Assembly (NCBI GenBank): GCA_035416745.1
Contig: DAOLNV010000025.1
Span: 1 to 53,880, forward strand
DNA from: Candidatus Hydrogenedentota bacterium
Lineage (GTDB): Bacteria > Hydrogenedentota > Hydrogenedentia > Hydrogenedentales > SLHB01
Reading direction: 5' to 3'
DNA length: 53,880 bases
The translations under genes and the position numbers were made by a program. The notes under the pieces were generated by a model. It was given only the letters and a program-made list of their open reading frames with translations, was not told the DNA's origin and did no database searches. How positions within the stretch are numbered: position 1 is the stretch's first letter; each line of letters opens with the position of its first letter. This document shows positions 25,885 through 32,237 of the stretch, piece after piece.

Positions 25885-26733
25885 ATGAAGGTCTTGATCA
25901 TCGGAGCAAAGGGTCAGCTCGGGTCCGAGTTGTGCCGTATGTTTCAAGAGGACTGCGAGGTCGTTGCCGCGGACCTGCCGGAACTCGACATTACGGACGC
26001 GAAGGGCGTCGAGGCCATCGTTTCTCACTGCGGGCCCGGCCTTGTCATCAATGCCGCCGCCTATACGGACGTTGAAGGGGCGCAGAACGATCGGCGGGGC
26101 GCATTTGACGTGAACGAAACAGGGGCCCGCCATGTGGCCGCCTCCGCGAAACAGGCCGGAGCGCCGGTCGTATATTTCAGCACGGACTACGTGTTTTTTG
26201 GCGCGCACGACAGAGAGGTCGAGCCTGAAGACCCCATCATGCCGCGTGGCGTCTACGCAGAATCGAAAGCAGCCGGCGAGGAAGCCACCCGCGCCGCCAA
26301 TCCGAATCATTTCATCGTGCGGACCGCCTGGCTGTACGGGCCCGGAGGAAACAACTTCGTGGAGAAAATCCTGCGGGCCGCCGAGACGCAACCGGAGGTG
26401 ACCGTCGTGCAGGATGAGGTAGGCTGTCCCACCCACACCTTCGATCTTGCCGAAGCGACGCGGGCCTTGTGCAGGACCACCGCATACGGGACCTATCACG
26501 GGGTCAACCGGGGATGTTGTTCGCGCTACGAATTCGCCCGCAAGATATTCAGCCTGGCAGGCGTGACGACACCCGTGATGCCCTGTACGATGGAGGAGTT
26601 CCCTTCCCAAGCGCCCCGGCCTGCCTTTTCCGCCCTCTCGACGCAACGGCTTACCAAGGCCTGCGGATACGTCATGCGTCCATGGCAGCAGGCCCTGGCA
26701 CACTACATGGAGCGAAGGAAACAACGGATATGA
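25885..26733 (+). CDS. rmlD: dTDP-4-dehydrorhamnose reductase
   Basis: A 282-residue SDR enzyme that reduces dTDP-4-dehydro-L-rhamnose, the last step of dTDP-rhamnose synthesis. The Rossmann start IIGAKGQLGSEL, AAYTDVEGAQ and YFSTDYVF are diagnostic. The catalytic segment is VYAESKAAGE (YxxxK kept). It overlaps rmlB by four bases (ATGA), so these two form an operon. The rmlA and rmlC partners are not in the window. Some relatives reduce other dTDP-hexoses. Confidence 0.9.
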   Translation: MKVLIIGAKGQLGSELCRMFQEDCEVVAADLPELDITDAKGVEAIVSHCGPGLVINAAAYTDVEGAQNDRRGAFDVNETGARHVAASAKQAGAPVVYFSTDYVFFGAHDREVEPEDPIMPRGVYAESKAAGEEATRAANPNHFIVRTAWLYGPGGNNFVEKILRAAETQPEVTVVQDEVGCPTHTFDLAEATRALCRTTAYGTYHGVNRGCCSRYEFARKIFSLAGVTTPVMPCTMEEFPSQAPRPAFSALSTQRLTKACGYVMRPWQQALAHYMERRKQRI

Positions 26734-27731
26734 AGCGAATCGTCGTGACCGGCGGCGCAGGATTCATCGGGTCGAATTTCGTACGATGCATGCTGGCTGC
26801 CTATCCCGATGTGCACATCGTCACCTTCGACAAGCTGACCTATGCGGGCAACCTCGACAATCTCAAAGGCATCGACGAACGCAGGCACACGTTCATCAAA
26901 GGCGACATCTGCGACAAGGAGGCTATCAGGGCGGCCATGAAAGGGTGCGGCGCCGTCGTAAACTTCGCGGCGGGCAGCCACGTGGATCGCAGCATCATGG
27001 GCGCGGACGACTTCATCGCTACAAACGTGGCCGGCGTGCACAACATCTGCGAGGCAGCCCGAGAACTCGATACGCCGCGGGTGCTCCTCGTCTCCACGGA
27101 CGAAGTGTACGGCAGCATTGACGAAGGGTCGTTCACGGAACAATCGCCGCCCCGGCCGGGAAACCCCTATTCGGCGAGCAAGGCGGGCGGCGAACTGATC
27201 GCCCTGGCCCACTTCAACACGTTCGGCACCCCGATCATCATCACGCGGGGCTCGAATACCTACGGCCCGTATCAGTACCCGGAAAAGGTCCTCCCTCTCT
27301 TTGTGACCAACGCGCTGGATAACCAACCTCTGCCGCTGTACAGCGGCGGTGAAAACAACGTGCGAGACTGGCTTTACGTCGAAGACCACTGCCGGGGGAT
27401 CGAGACGGCGCTCCACCGCGGCCGGCCCGGAGAGATCTACAATATCGCGGGCGGCAACGAGCGGCGAAACATCGTGCTCACGCACAAGGTCCTGGAACTG
27501 ACCGGCAAGAGCCGGGAACTCATCCAGCTTGTGAAGGACAGGCCGGGCCACGACAGGCGGTATTCGATCGACGCGGCCAAACTTAGAGCCCTGGGATGGG
27601 CGCCACGGATGGATTGGGACGAGGGCATGGCCCTCACCGTCAAGTGGTACCGCGACAACGAGTGGTGGTGGCGAAAGATCAAGACCGGCGAGTTTCTGGA
27701 GTATTACCGCAAGCAGTACCAGGAACGGTAA
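26730..27731 (+). CDS. rmlB: dTDP-glucose 4,6-dehydratase
   Basis: A 333-residue extended SDR enzyme. The NAD motif is VTGGAGFIGSNF, the Asp/Glu catalytic pair is in STDEVYGS and the Tyr-Lys pair in YSASKAGGE. DKLTYAGNLDNL and NTYGPYQYPEKVLP are family blocks. It converts dTDP-glucose to dTDP-4-dehydro-6-deoxyglucose for rhamnose or other deoxy-sugars of surface glycans. The ATG overlaps the rmlD stop; a longer open frame inside rmlD is rejected. Confidence 0.95.
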   Translation: MKRIVVTGGAGFIGSNFVRCMLAAYPDVHIVTFDKLTYAGNLDNLKGIDERRHTFIKGDICDKEAIRAAMKGCGAVVNFAAGSHVDRSIMGADDFIATNVAGVHNICEAARELDTPRVLLVSTDEVYGSIDEGSFTEQSPPRPGNPYSASKAGGELIALAHFNTFGTPIIITRGSNTYGPYQYPEKVLPLFVTNALDNQPLPLYSGGENNVRDWLYVEDHCRGIETALHRGRPGEIYNIAGGNERRNIVLTHKVLELTGKSRELIQLVKDRPGHDRRYSIDAAKLRALGWAPRMDWDEGMALTVKWYRDNEWWWRKIKTGEFLEYYRKQYQER

Positions 27732-27815
27732 CCACCGGCAATCGGGGGCCGGGCCAGGCGGGCTCACAAGATGCCAGTTGCTGCCCAAACCGCCGGATAA
27801 CACGACGATTGGGGA

Positions 27816-27832
27816 AACTCACACAGAGACAC
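27816..27832 (+). repeat. left inverted repeat of the GxxExxY element
   Basis: Seventeen bases (AACTCACACAGAGACAC) match the reverse complement of 28280-28296 at 16 of 17 positions. This is the CTC/GTG-rich type of repeat that I associate with GxxExxY loci. It overlaps the 3' end of the decayed gene. Confidence 0.7.
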
Positions 27833-28246
27833 AACGGACACGGAGGAAATGGCGCCCGCGCCGAAGCGAAATCTGCTCAATGTCTCCGTTTATGATGCGG
27901 GGAATGCCGTCCCTCATTGAAGCCTCGCCGAAGTTGAGTACATAGCCGTGCCTGATACCCGTCAACCGCAGATAGGTCAACACCTGCCTGTGGTGCGCCT
28001 TCGTGACATTTTCCACGGATTTGAGTTCCACAAGAACAGGTATCTTCCACGATGAGGTCTGCACGAAACCCTTCGTCGAATTGGAGCCTGCGAAGCTCGA
28101 TTGGGATGGGAACTTGCCGTGCCACGCGCCGACCCCGGCCTCCAGATCGCCTGCAAGCGCCGCTTCGTACACTGTTTCCAACGGCCCGGGACCCATCTCG
28201 CGATGAAGCGCCACCGCGCACGCCACAATGATGCTTCCTGTCTCAT
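27819..28246 (-). pseudogene. GxxExxY protein gene, degenerate (frameshifted)
   Basis: The minus strand encodes the conserved blocks of the small GxxExxY family: VALHREMGPGPLETVYEAAL with the name-giving GPLETVY, then VARQVPIPIEL and DEGFRADLIVEDT in a different frame, then VLVELKSVENV and HRQVLTYLRLTGIRHGYVLNF back in the first frame. Two compensating shifts near 28125 and 28040 are therefore needed, and no proper start precedes IIVACAVALH because a TAA sits just upstream. The ELKS motif and preceding Asp suggest a PD-(D/E)xK nuclease-like fold. Assembly error remains possible. Confidence 0.75.
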
Positions 28247-28279
28247 TCTGTTACGCAGGATTCAATCTTTGTGTTCTCC

Positions 28280-28296
28280 GTGTCTCCGTGTGAGTT
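28280..28296 (-). repeat. right inverted repeat of the GxxExxY element
   Basis: GTGTCTCCGTGTGAGTT on the plus strand is the inverted copy of the repeat at 27816-27832, with one mismatch. The two copies enclose 481 bp including both repeats and the degenerate gene. No clear target-site duplication is seen outside them. Confidence 0.7.
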
Positions 28297-28374
28297 CATT
28301 CCTGTCTTTATGGAGACAAGAAGATCCCTCCAGCGAGGGCTTTCTTATCCGGCCGATTGGGGTTGCTGCGCAGG

Positions 28375-28412
28375 ATTCCTCCCCTCCCGGGGGAGAGGGC
28401 GGGGGGAGGGGG
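28375..28412. repeat. G-rich REP-like intergenic sequence
   Basis: A C-rich block is followed by GGGGGAGAGGGCGGGGGG and more G runs. It can form a CTCCC/GGGAG stem or a G-quadruplex. Sequences of this kind recur between genes in many bacterial genomes. It lies between the GxxExxY element and the DAHP synthase promoter. Confidence 0.4.
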
Positions 28413-28492
28413 TTTCTTCTTGCCGTCGTTCGGATCTGCCGGACGGACGTCGTGCGGTACCGTCCCGATACCCGGATCGTGCAATTTAGCTT

Positions 28493-28522
28493 TTGCGTTG
28501 GTTCACGGGCGAAGGGTATAAT
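28493..28522 (+). promoter_or_regulatory. promoter of the DAHP synthase gene
   Basis: TTGCGT (28493-28498), 18 bp, and a perfect TATAAT (28517-28522). It leaves a leader of about 57 nt before GTG 28586. Confidence 0.5.
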
Positions 28523-28585
28523 CCGCTTCTTGCGTATGACATGCCTTTCGGCTTCAAACAGACTTTGTGACGAGGGACATAAACC

Positions 28586-29599
28586 GTGATTATCGTAATG
28601 GCCTCCCGGAAAAAGGAGGATATCGACCGCGTCGTCGAGAGAATTCAGGAGTTCGGTTATCAAGCGCATCTTATCGAAGGCGTCGAGCGCACCGTCATCG
28701 GGGCGGTCGGCGACGAGCGGGGCAAGGATCGCCTGCAATCCCTCGAGTCGCTTCCCGGCGTCGAGAGCGTCGTGCGGATTCTCAAGCCTTTTAAGCTTGC
28801 GGGGCGTGAACTCCGTAAGGAAGACAGTGTCTATCACGTGGGCAGCGCGCAGATTGGCGGGGGGCGGTTCTGCGTGATGGCGGGCCCGTGCTCGGTCGAG
28901 TCGCGCGAGCAGATCATAGAGACCGCCTGCCTGGTCAAGGAGTCGGGCGCCGCGGTGCTGCGAGGGGGCGCATACAAACCGCGCACGTCGCCGTACAGTT
29001 TCCAGGGTCTGGAAGAGGAGGGGCTGCACCTTCTGCAGGAGGCCAGTCGCGCAGCCGGCATGCCGTTCGTCACCGAGGTGATGAATCCTGAGCAGGTGCC
29101 GCTGGTCGAAGAACACGCCGACATCCTGCAGATCGGCGCGCGCAACATGCAGAATTTCGGCCTCCTGAAAGCGGTTGGGAGAACGCGCAAACCCATATTC
29201 CTGAAACGCGGCATGATGTCCACCATCAACGAACTCCTCATGTCCGCCGAATACATCATGTCCGAGGGAAACCACCAGGTCATTCTGTGCGAACGGGGCA
29301 TCCGGACGTTCGAGACGGAAACCCGGAACACCCTTGACCTCAGCGCGGTGCCGCTGCTGAAAAAGTACAGCCACCTGCCGGTGGTCGTGGATCCCAGCCA
29401 TGCCACCGGCCACTGGGAATTGGTGATTCCCATGGCGAGAGCTTCGGTAGCGGCCGGAGCGGACGGCATCATGGTGGAAGTCCACCCAAGACCGGCCGAG
29501 GCGTTCTCTGACGGCGCCCAGTCGTTGAAACCGGAGAAGTTCAAGAAGCTCATGGCCGAAATACAGCCCATTCTCAAGGCATTGGGAAAGACCTTGTAG
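28586..29599 (+). CDS. aroF: 3-deoxy-7-phosphoheptulonate (DAHP) synthase, type I-beta
   Basis: A 337-residue enzyme condensing phosphoenolpyruvate and erythrose-4-phosphate at the start of the shikimate pathway. Residues 1-70 are a ferredoxin-like regulatory domain (MIIVMASRKKEDIDRV); the barrel follows with MAGPCSVES, RGGAYKPRTSPYSFQG, IGARNMQNF and DPSHATGHW. The start is GTG 28586 behind GAGGGA. The N-terminal domain suggests feedback control by aromatic amino acids or a metabolite, as in related I-beta enzymes. scpB follows after 19 bp. Confidence 0.96.
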   Translation: MIIVMASRKKEDIDRVVERIQEFGYQAHLIEGVERTVIGAVGDERGKDRLQSLESLPGVESVVRILKPFKLAGRELRKEDSVYHVGSAQIGGGRFCVMAGPCSVESREQIIETACLVKESGAAVLRGGAYKPRTSPYSFQGLEEEGLHLLQEASRAAGMPFVTEVMNPEQVPLVEEHADILQIGARNMQNFGLLKAVGRTRKPIFLKRGMMSTINELLMSAEYIMSEGNHQVILCERGIRTFETETRNTLDLSAVPLLKKYSHLPVVVDPSHATGHWELVIPMARASVAAGADGIMVEVHPRPAEAFSDGAQSLKPEKFKKLMAEIQPILKALGKTL

Positions 29600-29618
29600 C
29601 ACGAATTGCAGAAGCGCG

Positions 29619-30326
29619 ATGGCAAACGATGATATTCAAGAACTAGAGGCCTCCGGGGCGGGCGAAGCTGCCGAAGAAACGGAAGCGGCCGTAGACGAGA
29701 CCTCCGCCGTGGAGGAGCAACCCTTCGAACGGCCCTGCGCGGAAGAGGAAGACGCTGCATGGGACGACGAGGGAGACGAGCTCGAACCCGTCGAGCAACT
29801 GGGCCGCGATGAGACCCGCGGCGTGCTGCATGCGCTTCTGTTTGTGTCCGACAAACCCGTCAGCGTAGACCGGCTCTCGGAAGCGTTGGGGAACGTCGAC
29901 TACGACGTCGTGCGGAACCTGCTTGCGGAACTGCGCGAACAACTCGAGGAGCGGCATGCGCCGTATGTGTTGCGGGAGATCGCCGGAGGTTACCAACTGG
30001 CGACGCGCAGCGAGTTCGCGCCCTACATCCGCCGCATGTTTCAGATCAAGAAACGCAATCGATTGTCCAAGGCCGCACTGGAAACGCTGGCCATCATTGC
30101 CTACAAGCAGCCGTGTACCCGCGCCGACGTGGAAAGCATCCGCGGGGTAAGCGTTTCCTATGCCTTCGAGATCTTGCGCGAGAAGCGCCTCATTAAGGTG
30201 GCGGGCGTCGCGGAAACGGTGGGACGCCCGAAGATTTACCGCACCACCGACGAGTTTCTTGCCCACTTCGGCATCAAGAGCCTCAAAGAGCTGCCAACCA
30301 TCAAGGAATTGCGCGAAACCGTGTAA
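29619..30326 (+). CDS. scpB: segregation and condensation protein B
   Basis: A 235-residue subunit of the SMC-ScpAB condensin complex. The two winged helices are clear: LLFVSDKPVSVDRLSEAL and LETLAIIAYKQPCTRADVE, ending VGRPKIYRTTDEFLAHFGI. The first about 60 residues are an acidic Ala/Glu-rich extension not typical of the family. No scpA is adjacent; upstream lies a DAHP synthase and downstream a pseudouridine synthase, a common neighbour of scpB. Confidence 0.95.
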   Translation: MANDDIQELEASGAGEAAEETEAAVDETSAVEEQPFERPCAEEEDAAWDDEGDELEPVEQLGRDETRGVLHALLFVSDKPVSVDRLSEALGNVDYDVVRNLLAELREQLEERHAPYVLREIAGGYQLATRSEFAPYIRRMFQIKKRNRLSKAALETLAIIAYKQPCTRADVESIRGVSVSYAFEILREKRLIKVAGVAETVGRPKIYRTTDEFLAHFGIKSLKELPTIKELRETV

Positions 30327-30419
30327 CCGGCGCGAGGGACATTCGGTGTTCGTATCACAAAGACGTTTGCTTGTGTCAGCATTCACCCGCACATGCCCCG
30401 GCGCCCGGCGTAGCGGGGT

Positions 30420-31139
30420 ATGACCATGCGCTTGCAGAGGTATCTCGCGCTATGCGGCGTCGCATCGCGGCGCGCCTCCGAGAAGCTGATCCGGGAAGGA
30501 CGGGTCACCGTCAATGGCGTGGTTCCCGCCATTGGCTGTGAGATCGAGCCCGACGCCGACGACGTACGTGTGAATGAGAAACCCATCCGGCGCGAGAGGC
30601 CTGCGTATATCCTTCTCAACAAGCCGGAGGGAACCGTCACCACGGCCCAAGACACCCACGGCCGGAAAACCGTGATGGACCATCTCGCGAGTGTGCGCAC
30701 CCGCGTTTATCCGGTAGGCCGGCTCGATTTCGACGTTAGCGGCGTTCTGTTGCTGACAAATGATGGCGAGCTGGCCCAGCGGCTGACCCATCCGAGATAC
30801 GGCGTGCCCAAGTCGTATGTGGTTACGGTAAAGGGGCACGTGACCCGGGAAACCCTCGACAAGCTCGCGTCCGGCGTCTCGCTTAGTGACAGCCGTACCG
30901 CGCCAGCCGACGTAGCGATCCTGTCGCGGCAAAAAGACAAGACACGTGTGCGGCTCACCCTCCGCGAAGGCCGCAAACACGAAGTGAAGCGCATGTGCGC
31001 GGCGGTGGGTCATGATGTGACCAAGCTCCGGCGCGTTCAGTTCGCAGGCATCGAGGTGGGACGCCTCAAACCGGGGGAATGGCGGTGGCTGCGCGCCGAA
31101 GAGGTGGCCCGTCTGCGCCGGCTGGTCAGGCTTCCTTAA
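30420..31139 (+). CDS. rluB: RsuA/RluB-family pseudouridine synthase
   Basis: A 239-residue rRNA pseudouridine synthase. An S4 RNA-binding domain opens the protein (MRLQRYLALCGVASRRASE), followed by the catalytic domain with GRLDFDVSGVLLLTNDG, which holds the nucleophilic Asp, and REGRKHEVKRMC. RluB modifies 23S rRNA; RsuA/RluE/RluF relatives cannot be fully excluded, but the scpB neighbour favours RluB. Starts at 30420 or 30426 are both possible. It is convergent with gspB, with 15 bp between them. Confidence 0.9.
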   Translation: MTMRLQRYLALCGVASRRASEKLIREGRVTVNGVVPAIGCEIEPDADDVRVNEKPIRRERPAYILLNKPEGTVTTAQDTHGRKTVMDHLASVRTRVYPVGRLDFDVSGVLLLTNDGELAQRLTHPRYGVPKSYVVTVKGHVTRETLDKLASGVSLSDSRTAPADVAILSRQKDKTRVRLTLREGRKHEVKRMCAAVGHDVTKLRRVQFAGIEVGRLKPGEWRWLRAEEVARLRRLVRLP

Positions 31140-31154
31140 ACGCGTCCAAAACAC

Positions 31155-32237
31155 TCACTTCGGCACGAAATAGCGCTCCTGGCCCACTTGAATGCCGATC
31201 CCGTGAAGACTGACGCCGATGAGCCGCGCATTCGTGCCGGGGATAAACTCATTCAACACAACGCGGCTGAAATTGATCATGGCAGACGGTTGAGGCCGGT
31301 ATTTCGAAGGACGCCCCACGACATTCACGGTAATCTCCGGCAATTGAAGACGGCGCCGCTCGGAATCCGTCAATTCCGGCAAGGTCATGATATCCACTTC
31401 ACCAGAAGGGGTATCCTGAGAGATCGTGGGCGTCTTCCGCGAGACAGGCGCCGCAACCGGCTCGGCTGCTTCCGCTGTGTCTGGATAGGCGGGAGCGGGC
31501 TCGGGCAGCGTATCCGTCGACGCGGCCATAGCATGCTTTGGCGGCGCGGCCGGGGCAGCCGGCGTATCGGGAACCACAACTTCCGGCTCCCATGGCGGCG
31601 CCGGTTCCGCGGGAGCCGGCCCAGGCGCGGGAGTGGGCGTGATGACAGCGGACGTCTCTGCCGCGACGGGTGGCGGCGGGACAATCTCCGCGACGGGCGC
31701 GGGTTCCACCAGTGTCGCGCCGGCAGCATTCTCAGCGGGAGATGTCGAGCTCGAAGCGGCTTCCGTCGCTGTCGGCCCATTCGACGGGGATGGTGCGGGG
31801 TCGCCAGTCGCAAGGGCCGGGGAAGCAGTGGCTTGGTGGGCGACAGTCTCTACGGATTCCGCCGCCCCTGACGAGAGCGCCGGCCGCACGATGGTTTGGG
31901 TTTCCGCGACGGGCTGAATCGGCGCCACCGCCGCCATGGGCTGCTCCTGATAGGCGGAACGCGCGCTCCCGTCGAACAAGCTGGCTTCATTCCTGAGATG
32001 AAGTGTGACCACCGCAGCCCCGCCTGAAACGGCCGCGACAACGGCTACGAAGGCCACGCTCAGCGCCAACGCATTGAGGGGAGTCCACGGCGACCGCAGC
32101 TTGCGTGCGCCATTCGCGGCGGTTCGCCCGGTCAACTCGTCCTCGATATCCAGGTCGTCGAACCCGCGCGCCAGCGCATCTTCCGCGGCATTGCGCTCCT
32201 CTTCCGCCTTGTTGAGCGCATCAAGAATCGAACTCAT
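31155..32237 (-). CDS. gspB: GspB-like general secretion pathway protein
   Basis: A 360-residue inner-membrane protein. The N-terminus MSSILDALNKAEEER is the GspB signature, a transmembrane helix follows (about 55-80), then about 190 residues rich in Pro, Ala, Thr and Ser, then the C-terminal T2SS GspB domain (LPEITVNVVG to RYFVPK). GspA-GspB helps the type II secretin pass or bind peptidoglycan. Its ATG overlaps the gspA stop by four bases. The core T2SS genes are not in this window. Confidence 0.88.
   Translation of the reverse strand: MSSILDALNKAEEERNAAEDALARGFDDLDIEDELTGRTAANGARKLRSPWTPLNALALSVAFVAVVAAVSGGAAVVTLHLRNEASLFDGSARSAYQEQPMAAVAPIQPVAETQTIVRPALSSGAAESVETVAHQATASPALATGDPAPSPSNGPTATEAASSSTSPAENAAGATLVEPAPVAEIVPPPPVAAETSAVITPTPAPGPAPAEPAPPWEPEVVVPDTPAAPAAPPKHAMAASTDTLPEPAPAYPDTAEAAEPVAAPVSRKTPTISQDTPSGEVDIMTLPELTDSERRRLQLPEITVNVVGRPSKYRPQPSAMINFSRVVLNEFIPGTNARLIGVSLHGIGIQVGQERYFVPK

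Noticed and set aside
28101..28589. Plus-strand frame over the GxxExxY element and promoter
   Set aside because: It is antisense to the decayed gene and crosses the DAHP synthase promoter.
31188..31871. Plus-strand open frames over gspB and gspA
   Set aside because: Long antisense frames arise from GC-rich Pro/Ala coding; the minus-strand genes have clear families.
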